45,396 nt of DNA from Faecalibacterium sp. UBA1360 (GTDB lineage Bacteria; Bacillota; Clostridia; Oscillospirales; Ruminococcaceae): contig DBRU01000101.1 of assembly GCA_002306375.1 (NCBI GenBank), positions 14,114 through 59,509 of the forward strand. The letters run 5' to 3'. The position numbers and the translations under genes are program-made. Of this stretch, positions 1-7,218 are shown piece after piece (position 1 is the first letter of the stretch; each line of letters begins with the position of its first letter). The notes beneath the pieces were generated by a model that worked only from the letters and a program-made list of their open reading frames with translations, was not told the DNA's origin and did no database searches.

Positions 1-266
1 TCGTCCTTGCTTTCTTCCGCCGCGCGCTGGCCCACCTCGGGGTCGGCGCCGGCGCCGCGGCCCTTGGTCAGCTTGGCGCCAAGCTGGACCTTCTGGGTCG
101 CCTTGGAATTGATCAGGGCCTGCTGGTCGGTGTTCATCGCAACGAATTCCACGCCGCCAAGGCCCGCGTCCACCATGCGGTTGACGGCGTTGCCGCCGCC
201 GCCGCCGACGCCGATCACCTTGATGTTAGTTACATTCTGCATCTCTTCATCGAGAACGAACGCCAT
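1..266 (-). CDS. ftsZ: Cell division protein FtsZ, N-terminal part (cut by window edge)
   Basis: FtsZ is the tubulin-like GTPase that polymerises into the cytoplasmic division ring. The 88 visible codons start at the ATG at 266, behind a GGGGG ribosome site. After a short lead they reach VIGVGGGGGNAVNRM, the glycine-rich first nucleotide-binding strand and loop of FtsZ, then the EFVAMNTDQQAL and KLTKGRGAGADPEVG stretches typical of the family. The tubulin signature and C-terminal tail lie beyond position 1. It follows murA on the same strand after a 222-base gap holding its own promoter. Family assignment is essentially certain. Confidence 0.97.
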   Translation of the reverse strand, partial: MAFVLDEEMQNVTNIKVIGVGGGGGNAVNRMVDAGLGGVEFVAMNTDQQALINSKATQKVQLGAKLTKGRGAGADPEVGQRAAEESKD

Positions 267-376
267 GAGTGTATCCCCCTAAATAGTTCTTGTTTCGACG
301 GGTCCGGCCCGCGGTGAGCACCGCGTTTTGGGCATGGCCCGGCGATGCGGACCCTTCGCTTTTTTACATATAACTG

Positions 377-405
377 ATTATAAGAATACCAAATCCATAC
401 CGCAA
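377..405 (-). promoter_or_regulatory. Sigma-A-type promoter for ftsZ
   Basis: On the minus strand, TTGCGG (400-405) is followed by a 17-base spacer and a perfect TATAAT (377-382), in the most AT-rich part of the murA-ftsZ gap. It leaves a leader of about 105 nt before the ftsZ ATG. That leader contains nested inverted repeats (see findings). Called by pattern only. Confidence 0.65.
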
Positions 406-488
406 TTTCAATAGGGCCACGGCAAAAAAACAAAATTTGCGCCAGCGCCGTGGATTTGCCCAAAAGCGCCGACGCAGGGTCACAGATT

Positions 489-1802
489 TTATCCCATTTG
501 TACAGTCAGCAAATTTTTCTTCGCCACATCGCTCAATGTTTGCCCTGCGGCGCATCGCGCGCCCAGGGCGGCCAAATCGCCGGGAAGGTCCTGATACCCC
601 CGTCGGACGTGCCCGGCGTCCTGTACGACGCTGGTGCCCCGCGCCGCCAGCGCGGTGATGATCAGCGCCGCCCCGCCCCGCAGGTCGGGCGCGGTGACGG
701 TGGCGGCGTGCAGCGTCTGTACGCCGCGGATAGACAGGTCCCGCCCGTCGGCCCGCACCCTGGCCCCCATGGCCGCGAAGCCCCGGGCGCAGGCAAACCG
801 ATTCTGGAACAAGGCGTCATGGATGCGGCTGTCGCCCCGCGCCCGCAGCAAAACGGCGGCCGCCAGGGGGGCGGTGTCGGTGGCAAAGCCGGGCCAGGCC
901 CCGGTGCGCAGGTCCGCCCCGCCCCACAGCGGAGACGCCGGGTCGCGGCGGACCGTGAACTCGGTGGGGCCGGCGGCGATCTCGCACCCGGCGGCGCGCA
1001 GAAAGCGCAAGAAAGCCGCCAGGTGACCGGGGCGGCATTGCTCCACCGTGACCTGACCACCGGCCACGGCCACGGCCGCCGCGTAGGTGGCCGCCGCGAT
1101 GCGGTCGGGCACGGGGTCGTGGTCGGCGCCGCCGGGCAGCGGTCCGCCCATGCCCCGGATGCGCACCACCGGGGTGCCCGCGCCTTCGATGCGCGCGCCG
1201 CATTTGCGCAGAAAAACGGCCACATCGGCGATCTCGGGCTCACAGGCCGCGCCGCGCAGCGTCGTGTCCCCCTGCGCGCAGCAGGCCGCCATAAGCAGCG
1301 TCAGCGTGGCTCCCACGCTGGGCAGGCGCAGGGTGTAGTCGGCGCCCTGCAAGAGCCCTGCGCGGCGCACCGTCACCCTGTCGGCCCCGGCGTCCACCTG
1401 AGCGCCCAGCGTCGCCAGACCGTCCAGGTGGATGTCGATGGGGCGCGGACCCAGACGGCACCCGCCCGGCAGCGGCAGTTCCACCTGCCCGGCGCGGGTG
1501 AGCAACGGTGCAAGGTAAAACACCGACGCCCGCATGGCCCCCGCGATATCCGTCGGGATCCGCCCGCCGGGCCGGGAAGGCGGCAGCAGAATGTCGGCGC
1601 CCCGGCGTTCGGGCTGCGCCCCCACCGCCCGCAGCAGTTCAAGGCTGGCGTCCACGTCGGCCAGGTCGGGCACGCCGCGCAAAACGCAGGGCCCTTCGCA
1701 CAGAAGGCCGGCCGCCAGCAACGGCAGCACGCTGTTTTTGGCGGCGGCCGGGCGGACCCTGCCCGCCAGTGTCCGCCCACCCGTGATCCTGATCCGTTCC
1801 AT
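489..1802 (-). CDS. murA: UDP-N-acetylglucosamine 1-carboxyvinyltransferase (MurA)
   Basis: MurA transfers enolpyruvate from PEP to UDP-GlcNAc, the first committed step of peptidoglycan synthesis, in the cytoplasm. The 437-residue product has the two-domain EPSP-synthase fold length. It keeps Lys22-Asn23 (AAAKNSVLP), the catalytic loop GGCRLGPRPIDIH with Cys at residue 115 (the fosfomycin target position in E. coli), and a C-terminal DLRGGAALI...RGYQDL block. The ATG at 1802 is preferred to an upstream in-frame start because AAAGGCGG lies just before it. It starts 64 nt after dpaB and may be co-transcribed. The sequence is divergent, and Clostridia often carry two MurA paralogues, so this could be the secondary copy. 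Confidence 0.92.
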   Translation of the reverse strand: MERIRITGGRTLAGRVRPAAAKNSVLPLLAAGLLCEGPCVLRGVPDLADVDASLELLRAVGAQPERRGADILLPPSRPGGRIPTDIAGAMRASVFYLAPLLTRAGQVELPLPGGCRLGPRPIDIHLDGLATLGAQVDAGADRVTVRRAGLLQGADYTLRLPSVGATLTLLMAACCAQGDTTLRGAACEPEIADVAVFLRKCGARIEGAGTPVVRIRGMGGPLPGGADHDPVPDRIAAATYAAAVAVAGGQVTVEQCRPGHLAAFLRFLRAAGCEIAAGPTEFTVRRDPASPLWGGADLRTGAWPGFATDTAPLAAAVLLRARGDSRIHDALFQNRFACARGFAAMGARVRADGRDLSIRGVQTLHAATVTAPDLRGGAALIITALAARGTSVVQDAGHVRRGYQDLPGDLAALGARCAAGQTLSDVAKKNLLTVQMG

Positions 1803-1866
1803 TGCCGCACCGCCTTTCCAGAATTCACTCACACCACACCAGTATATGCCCCCCTGCGCCCGGAAG

Positions 1867-2457
1867 TTACAAAAGCAACGGCTGGATCTGCACGCCGCGC
1901 AAGGCGCTTTCCAGCGTGTCGGGCAAGAGGGTGAAATCGCTTTTGAGGCTGTTGGGCTTTTTGAAGCTGTCGTCCTGACCGAAGGGAACGAAGTACACAT
2001 TTTTGCGTTGCAGCAGCGTGGCCAGGCTTACCGCGCTGCCGGCCAGTCCGTCGTTGGTGGAAGGCGCCAGGATCAGCGGCCGGCCCCCGCGCAGCATGCT
2101 TTTGGCCCCCAGCGTCACCGCCGTGGAACTGATGCCCGCCGCCAGAAGACCCATGGTGGCGCCCGTGCAGGGGGCGATGATCATGGCCCGGGCCCGGCGT
2201 TCGGGGCCCAGAGGTTCCGCCTGCTGCAAAGTGGTCATGGGCGGGTGGCCGGTCATTTCTTCCAGCGTGGCGCACAGCCCCGCCGCCGTGCCGAAGCGCG
2301 TGTCCTGGGACGCGGCGCTGGCGCTGAGCAGAGGCAGCACATCCCACCCGGCGCGGCACAGGCGCTCCACCTGGGGCAGCACGGCCCCGAAGCTGCAAAA
2401 ACTGCCGCACATGGCAAAAACAACGGCCCGCGGCGCATCCTGCCGGCATTGTGTCAT
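1867..2457 (-). CDS. dpaB: Dipicolinate synthase subunit B (SpoVFB/DpaB)
   Basis: This is the flavoprotein-like subunit of dipicolinate synthase, which oxidises dihydrodipicolinate to DPA in the mother cell. The 196-residue product matches the length of B. subtilis SpoVFB (about 200). Visible landmarks are the N-terminal VFAMCGSFCSFG nucleotide-binding start, AMIIAPCTGATMGLLAAGI, KSMLRGGRPLILAPSTNDGL and KNVYFVPFGQDD near the C terminus, all typical of the family. The ATG overlaps the dpaA stop by one base (TGATG), so the two are translationally coupled. Upstream in-frame ATGs lie inside dpaA and were not used. Confidence 0.95.
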   Translation of the reverse strand: MTQCRQDAPRAVVFAMCGSFCSFGAVLPQVERLCRAGWDVLPLLSASAASQDTRFGTAAGLCATLEEMTGHPPMTTLQQAEPLGPERRARAMIIAPCTGATMGLLAAGISSTAVTLGAKSMLRGGRPLILAPSTNDGLAGSAVSLATLLQRKNVYFVPFGQDDSFKKPNSLKSDFTLLPDTLESALRGVQIQPLLL

Positions 2458-3251
2458 CACAGATCCCTCCCCTGCTCGCGCTCGGCGAGTATGTTCAATA
2501 CGGTATGGGCGATCAGTTCCCCCGCCGTGTCGGGCGCGCACCGCCCGGGCAGGCCGGGCGCCAAAGCCGCGTGCAGGCCCAGGGCGTCGGCGGCGGCAAA
2601 ATCGGTGCCGCCGGGGGCGCTGGCCAGGTCCACAATGACGGCCCCCTTGGGCAGGCGGGCCAGCTGAGCCCGCCCCAGCACCGGCGCGGGGATCGTGTTG
2701 ACCACCGCGTCAAAGCCGGGCAAAAGGCGATCCAGCGCCGACAGAGGCGCCGCGCGGCACCCCGCGCACCGGGCGCCGGCCCGCTGCTCGGCGCTGCGGG
2801 CCGCCACCGTGACCCTGGCCCCCAGCGCCGCCAGTCGCCGCGCCACCGCCTGGCCCACCCGGCCGTAGCCCAAAACGAGGATGGGGCTTTCCCAGATCGT
2901 GCGGGGACGCTGCTGCATCAAAAGACACAGGCAGCCTTCGGCGGTGGGCACCGCGTTGAGGCAGGCCAGTTCGTCCCGCCGGTAATAGTCGATGAGCTCG
3001 ACGCCCGCCCGCTTTGCCTTGGCGGCGGCGGGTTCGGACACAAGGCCCGCCATGGCCAAGGCACCAGGCTTGGCGGCTTGCAGCGCCGCCAGCGCCGCGC
3101 CGTCCAGATCGGGCAGCGGCATGGGCAAAAGCAGACAATCGGCTGCGGCCACGCCGGCCAGCCCACGCACTGTATGCCCGGCCGCCCGCAGCGCCCGGGC
3201 CGCCGCCTGCTGGCGGGCATCCTGCCCCAGCTGGCAAAAAACATAGTTCAT
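2457..3251 (-). CDS. dpaA: Dipicolinate synthase subunit A (SpoVFA/DpaA)
   Basis: This is the NAD(P)-binding dehydrogenase-like subunit of dipicolinate synthase, acting with DpaB to make spore-core DPA. The 264-residue protein starts at an ATG 7 nt after a strong GGAGG. It has an N-terminal domain of about 120 residues and a Rossmann domain with VLGYGRVGQAVARRLAALGA. It then has the DAVVNTIPAPVL and VIVDLASAPGGTDF segments found in SpoVFA. It is shorter than B. subtilis SpoVFA (297), mostly in the N-terminal half. It is the first gene of dpaA-dpaB, and a sigma-K-like promoter lies upstream. Confidence 0.93.
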   Translation of the reverse strand: MNYVFCQLGQDARQQAAARALRAAGHTVRGLAGVAAADCLLLPMPLPDLDGAALAALQAAKPGALAMAGLVSEPAAAKAKRAGVELIDYYRRDELACLNAVPTAEGCLCLLMQQRPRTIWESPILVLGYGRVGQAVARRLAALGARVTVAARSAEQRAGARCAGCRAAPLSALDRLLPGFDAVVNTIPAPVLGRAQLARLPKGAVIVDLASAPGGTDFAAADALGLHAALAPGLPGRCAPDTAGELIAHTVLNILAEREQGRDL

Positions 3252-3274
3252 GGTCCCACCTCCGTTTTCCGTGC

Positions 3275-3304
3275 CATGCTATGCCGGCGTGGACGCCGGC
3301 GTGA
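3275..3304 (-). promoter_or_regulatory. Possible sigma-K-like promoter of dpaAB with palindromic spacer
   Basis: On the minus strand TCAC (3301-3304), 17 bases, then CATAGCATG (3275-3283) resembles the sigma-K pattern mACm-(16-17)-CATAnnnTA, one base off in the -10. DPA synthase is a mother-cell sigma-K target in Bacillus. The spacer is almost exactly an inverted repeat, GCCGGCGT-GG-ACGCCGGC (3283-3300), which could be an operator. Pattern match only. Confidence 0.35.
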
Positions 3305-3315
3305 CGGCGGCAAAC

Positions 3316-3362
3316 AAAAAAGCGCGCCCCGCACACGGCAAAATGCCGTGTGCGGGGCGCGC
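3316..3362 (-). terminator. Intrinsic terminator of the LytM-like operon
   Basis: A perfect 19-bp stem (3344-3362 with 3322-3340) encloses a 3-base loop and is followed on the minus strand by six Ts. It sits 25 nt after the stop of the gene ending at 3388 and insulates dpaA from it. Confidence 0.93.
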
Positions 3363-3387
3363 AATGCGCGGTAACAAGCACAAGGGA

Positions 3388-5385
3388 TCAGAAATAGGAA
3401 AGGGCTTCGCACTCGTCCTGCCATACGGTGACGGGTTCCACCGAAACGCCGGCCACGCGGACCTCGCCGATGGTGTAGCGGTTGGTCAGGGCGATATCCT
3501 GCCCGCGGGTCACGGTCTGGCCCGCTTTGACCGACAGGGTGTTCAGGTCGTAAAACACGCTGTACACGCCGGCGCCGTGGTCGATGACCAGGGTGTTGCC
3601 GGCGTCGCCCTCCAGGTCTTCGGCCAGTACCACCGTGCCCGAAGCAGGCGCTACCAGCTGACCGCCCCGGGAACCGCTGACCACCACATTGCCGCAGACC
3701 CGACCTGTGCCGGTACCGGCCGCGCGCTCGGCGCGGGTGCGGCCCACATACTCGGTGGTGCCGTAGTCCAGCACCACCCGGACCGAGTCGGCAAAGGGAA
3801 GGTTGAAGCCGCCGTCCGACCAGGCGGGCGCGCCGCTGACCTTGCTTACGGCGGCAAGCACCTCGGCGGGGGCGTCGGCCGGGTCCAGGAAAGGACTGGT
3901 GAGCTGGCTCTTGGAAGAATAATCCTTATAGGTGCCGGTGCGGGCGTTGACGGTCAGGGTCAGGGACTGGGTGTATCCGCCGCAGCTCACTTCCACCGCG
4001 TAGCTGCCGGTGGCTTGCTCGACCCCGGCGGCCAGGTAGGCCAGCCAGCCGCTTTCCCCTTGCACAAAGCCGGTGTTGGGCAGTTCGGTGCGCAGCACCG
4101 GGGTCTCGCCGTCCACAAGGCCGGTGACGCGCACCAGCGCCACGCCGCCCTGGGATACGGACACCGTGTTCAGGCGCACGGTGGGCATGATGTCCACCGT
4201 AAAGGCGAACAGGTAGGTCTGGTTGCCGCTGACTTCGGCGGCATGCTCCACATTGCGCTCGGAGCGGACCACGTCCAGTTCGGCGGTATAACTGCCGTTG
4301 GCGGTAAAGGCAAAGGAGGCGAACTGGCGCACAGTGCCTTCAAACACAGTCTGGTCCGCACTGTCCCATACGGTCAGGGTGGCCGTGCAGTCCTGGGCCT
4401 GGACCGTGAGGTCCACCGACGCGCTTTCCACCGTGCTTTGCAGGGCGACAGGCTCTTCAGTGACGGTTTTCGCGTAGGTGCGCTTGAACAGATTGGCCAC
4501 CACGGGCACATGCCAGCTGTACGAGGTGGGGGTGAGCGTTTCGCCGTTAAAGACAGCCTGCACCTCGGGCACGGCGTCGGGGGTCGCCCCGCTGTACAGC
4601 CAGGCGATGCCGATGCTGGCCACCAGCGCCACGAACGCAATGACCAAAAGCAGCCAGCGGCCCAGGCCCAGCAGCAGGTCCGTTACCCCGCGCAGCATGC
4701 GCCGGGGCAGCGGGTCGGGGGCGGGTTCGGGTTCCGGCGGCGGTTCGGGCGACCCCTCCGGCTCGGAGGTCGGGGCGGAGGCGTCCTCCCCGGCGGCCTG
4801 CATGAGTTTTTCGATGGAGATCTGCACCGTGCGGGTCATCTCCATGGCCCGGCGGCGCTGTTCTTCGGTCAGGGGTTTCTCCTCATCCTCGGAAATGGGC
4901 GTTTCTTCCGGGATGGGTGCGTCCTGCTCGGGGGCGGGCTCTGCCTCGGGGGTCGGTTCTGCCTCAGGGGTCGGTTCCGCCTCGGGGGCGGGCTCTGCCT
5001 CAGGGGTCGGCTCTGCCTCGGGGGCGGGCTCTGCCTCAGGGGCGGGCTCTGCCTCGGGGGCGGGTTCTGCCTCGGGGGCGGGCTCTGCCTCGGGGGCGGG
5101 CTCTGCCTCGGGGGTCGGCTCCGTCCCAGGCGCCGTCTTCGGCCTTTCAGCGGCCCGATCAGAGGGATCGGCGGGCGCCGCCGCGGCATCGTCCGCTTTC
5201 GGTTCGCTTTGCGCCGGCTCCTTTTTTGTCTCCTCATTCGACATTATTGGCGTTTTTCCGTCTTTTTTCTCCGCCTTGGCGGCCGTGCCGGATTTCGGGG
5301 CCGTGCTTTTTTTGCGGCGTCGCTTCCTGGCCGGTTTTTTCTCCTCCGATGCAGCCGGTTGGGCGTTCAACGGTCGTTCCTCCAT
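3388..5385 (-). CDS. Membrane-anchored protein with degenerate LytM/M23 domain and Glu-Ala-Pro repeats
   Basis: The 665-residue product has a Lys/Arg-rich cytoplasmic start (AAS..KKPARKRRRKKS) and a proline/glutamate repeat of P-(A/T)-P-E-A-E (residues about 90-152). One transmembrane helix follows (about 237-264), then a long extracytoplasmic beta-rich part and a C-terminal LytM/M23-like fold. In that fold the core GGQLVAPASGTVVLAEDL and NTLVIDHGAGVYSVFY are kept. The zinc-binding HxxxD and HxH motifs are missing, so it is probably not a peptidase. The ATG at 5385 is preferred over a GTG three codons upstream because GAGGAGG is spaced for it. It is the last gene of a three-gene unit and a paralogue of the next protein. 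SpoIIQ-like or scaffold roles are possible but unproven. Confidence 0.8.
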   Translation of the reverse strand: MEERPLNAQPAASEEKKPARKRRRKKSTAPKSGTAAKAEKKDGKTPIMSNEETKKEPAQSEPKADDAAAAPADPSDRAAERPKTAPGTEPTPEAEPAPEAEPAPEAEPAPEAEPAPEAEPAPEAEPTPEAEPAPEAEPTPEAEPTPEAEPAPEQDAPIPEETPISEDEEKPLTEEQRRRAMEMTRTVQISIEKLMQAAGEDASAPTSEPEGSPEPPPEPEPAPDPLPRRMLRGVTDLLLGLGRWLLLVIAFVALVASIGIAWLYSGATPDAVPEVQAVFNGETLTPTSYSWHVPVVANLFKRTYAKTVTEEPVALQSTVESASVDLTVQAQDCTATLTVWDSADQTVFEGTVRQFASFAFTANGSYTAELDVVRSERNVEHAAEVSGNQTYLFAFTVDIMPTVRLNTVSVSQGGVALVRVTGLVDGETPVLRTELPNTGFVQGESGWLAYLAAGVEQATGSYAVEVSCGGYTQSLTLTVNARTGTYKDYSSKSQLTSPFLDPADAPAEVLAAVSKVSGAPAWSDGGFNLPFADSVRVVLDYGTTEYVGRTRAERAAGTGTGRVCGNVVVSGSRGGQLVAPASGTVVLAEDLEGDAGNTLVIDHGAGVYSVFYDLNTLSVKAGQTVTRGQDIALTNRYTIGEVRVAGVSVEPVTVWQDECEALSYF
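4930..5120. repeat. 18-bp in-frame tandem repeat coding P(A/T)PEAE
   Basis: About ten head-to-tail copies of an 18-bp unit (GGGGCGGGCTCTGCCTCG-like on the plus strand) vary at single bases and give Ala/Thr alternation in the protein. The stretch lies between the basic tail and the membrane helix of the LytM-like protein. Near-identical copies make length change by slippage likely. Confidence 0.9.
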
Positions 5386-5424
5386 GCTTCCCACCCTCCT
5401 CTATATATCAGATCCCCGCAGGGG

Positions 5425-6678
5425 TCACTGGTTTTCTTTGTATTGCAGGCCGCTGGAGCCCTTGATGGCCGCGGCCGGATCGGCGGACTTGTTGCCGATG
5501 CGCAGCTCGTAAAGCAGCTGGTGGGCGTCGGTGGTAAGCCCTACCTCGTCCCCTTGTTCCACGGTCTGGCCCTTCTCCACCCGAAGTTCGCCCATGCCGA
5601 ACAAATAGCTCTTGACGCCGCAACCATGGTCGATGACCACGGTGCCGCCGGTGATGTCCAGCGTCCCCGCATAGACCACGGTGCCGGACTGGGGCGCGCT
5701 GACCCGGCTGCCCGGTTCCGCCGCGCCGTAAATGAGCCCGGTGGCCCGGCCGCTGACGCTGCCTTCAACGCTCAGGCGGTCGCCGTACTCGGCGGTGGCC
5801 GCACTGGAAACGGGTGCGGCAAAGGCCCCCTGCCACTGCTTTTGGGAATCGCCCTGAGAATACAACGGCCAGATGGCATTTTTGTATTGTTGGGACGAAC
5901 CGCCCACCATGGACAGCGTATCCGCCGGGACCTCCACAGTGGCGGTCTTGCTCTCGGTGACCGAGAGGGACAGCTGCTGCACAAGGTCGCCGCAGGTCAG
6001 CACCAGATCATGGGCACCACCCGAGGTATTGTAGCTCACGGCAATGTAGCCCATGAACCCGTTGGCCGTGGGGCGGAACCACACGGTACCAAGGTCGCAT
6101 TCCAGTTCCGGCGTGCTGCCGTCCAGAATGCCGGTGACCGCGACGGCCACCACGGTGCCCTGGGCCGCACGGTCGGTGCTCAGGGTGGCTTTGGGCTGTA
6201 TGTTGACCGTGTAGGAGGCGCGGTAGGCGTACCATCCGGTGGAAAGCCCCACCGTGTCCTGCCCGGCGTCCCGGTACAAGGTCAGGGCCAGATCATACTG
6301 GCCGTTGCTGGTATAGGTATACCCCGAAAAGGCAGAGGCATCCCCCGTGAGCACGGTGGAGCCGTCCGGCCCGGTCAGGGTCAGTTCACTGCGGCTGACC
6401 CAGTCGGGGATGATGAGTTCCGGGGCCTGGTCGCCCACGTCCCCGAGCTTTTGCACGGTCAGGTTGCTCAAAGCGGAAAAGTCCCGCTGGACATACTCGC
6501 CCAAAACCGGCACCGTCCACTGGTAGCCGTTGGGTTCCAGCGCCGTGCCCGCCAGGGTGGGATGCTCCTGGGGGAGCTTGTTTTCGCCGGTCATGGCATA
6601 GAAAGCCGCGGCGGCCCCGCCCAGAAGCAAGGCCACCATCAATACCACCATGACCAGCCACAGCAAAAGTTTTTTCAT
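5425..6678 (-). CDS. Membrane-anchored protein with degenerate LytM/M23 domain
   Basis: The 417-residue product has an N-terminal membrane anchor (residues 1-30, MKKLLLWLVMVVLMVALLLG). A roughly 270-residue extracytoplasmic region of Ig-like/beta character follows, and then a LytM-like core near residues 310-400 (GSRVSAPQSGTVVYAGTL, GTVVIDHGCGVKSYLFG, QTVEQGDEVGLT). The HxxxD metal motif is absent, and the usual HLHFE is replaced by HQLLYELRIG, so catalysis is unlikely. The EPNGYQWTVPVLGEYVQR block has a counterpart in the downstream protein, showing a tandem duplication. AAAGGGG precedes the ATG. The 39-nt gap to the next gene suggests one transcript. Confidence 0.82.
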   Translation of the reverse strand: MKKLLLWLVMVVLMVALLLGGAAAAFYAMTGENKLPQEHPTLAGTALEPNGYQWTVPVLGEYVQRDFSALSNLTVQKLGDVGDQAPELIIPDWVSRSELTLTGPDGSTVLTGDASAFSGYTYTSNGQYDLALTLYRDAGQDTVGLSTGWYAYRASYTVNIQPKATLSTDRAAQGTVVAVAVTGILDGSTPELECDLGTVWFRPTANGFMGYIAVSYNTSGGAHDLVLTCGDLVQQLSLSVTESKTATVEVPADTLSMVGGSSQQYKNAIWPLYSQGDSQKQWQGAFAAPVSSAATAEYGDRLSVEGSVSGRATGLIYGAAEPGSRVSAPQSGTVVYAGTLDITGGTVVIDHGCGVKSYLFGMGELRVEKGQTVEQGDEVGLTTDAHQLLYELRIGNKSADPAAAIKGSSGLQYKENQ

Positions 6679-6807
6679 TGCGTACCCCTTTCAGCGGCCC
6701 TCGTCCCCCGAAAGCAAAAGCCGGGTGGACCCCGGCGCGCGGACATTCCGCTTATGCCGGGACCACCTGGCCCATAGGTTGCGCGCAAACCGTGATCACG
6801 GGATGGC

Positions 6808-7059
6808 TCAGAAGGAAACGGTATCTTCCCCGGCGTCGTCGGCGCCTTCGGTCTTGGGCGCTTCGGTGTCGATGGGCTCGTAGATGGTATCCTCTTCCTC
6901 GTCGTCGTCTTCGTCAAAATCGCTGTCGCTGTACAGAAGGCGTTCATACTCGTCCAGTTCCTTCTCGCGGCGGCGCAGATACAGGGCAACGGCGGTCAGA
7001 ACGCCGGCAGCGGCGGCAATAAAGGCCAACGCAACGCCAAAAGTGGATTTCTTCATCAT
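6808..7059 (-). CDS. Small membrane protein with acidic tail
   Basis: The 83-residue protein is not recognised. It has one transmembrane helix (residues about 7-27, VALAFIAAAAGVLTAVALYL). A basic RRRE stop-transfer stretch follows, then a strongly acidic tail (DSDFDEDDDEEED) that should be cytoplasmic. CGGAGGT sits 8 nt before the ATG, and a good promoter lies at 7152-7180. It is 129 nt upstream of the LytM-like pair on the same strand with no terminator between, so it probably leads that operon. It may be an interaction partner or adaptor; no function can be assigned. Confidence 0.75.
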   Translation of the reverse strand: MMKKSTFGVALAFIAAAAGVLTAVALYLRRREKELDEYERLLYSDSDFDEDDDEEEDTIYEPIDTEAPKTEGADDAGEDTVSF

Positions 7060-7151
7060 AGTTCATACCTCCGAACATGCAGGCCGCGCGGCAGCCCGCG
7101 GTGTGTTGGCGCGGCGCAGTCGGTCGCGGCGCGCCGTGGTCAACTGCTACT

Positions 7152-7180
7152 ATTATAACCGACGCCGGCACGGAATACAA
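7152..7180 (-). promoter_or_regulatory. Sigma-A-type promoter of the LytM-like operon
   Basis: TTGTAT (7175-7180), a 17-base spacer and a perfect TATAAT (7152-7157) on the minus strand lie in the AT-rich gap after mutY, about 90 nt before the small acidic-tail gene. Confidence 0.7.
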
Positions 7181-7218
7181 CAACACAAAAGTAAAAATTT
7201 GTCAAACGCTCCGCCCGG

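Noticed and set aside
450..1934. Long plus-strand open frame opposite murA
   Set aside because: It is a composition shadow of murA: no recognisable domain, and it runs across the ftsZ promoter and the murA start.
4930..5120. Regular repeats that could suggest a CRISPR array
   Set aside because: The units are contiguous 18-mers without spacers, in frame, and code a Pro-Glu repeat.
3250..6777. An open frame of 1175 codons on the plus strand
   Set aside because: It is antisense to the two LytM-like genes and the intergenic terminator, with Gly/Arg/His-rich composition typical of reverse-frame GC-rich DNA and no ribosome site or family motif.
6790..6801. 12-bp perfect palindrome CCGTGATCACGG after the small acidic-tail gene
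   Set aside because: Short, with no T-run and no promoter next to it; chance is a sufficient explanation.
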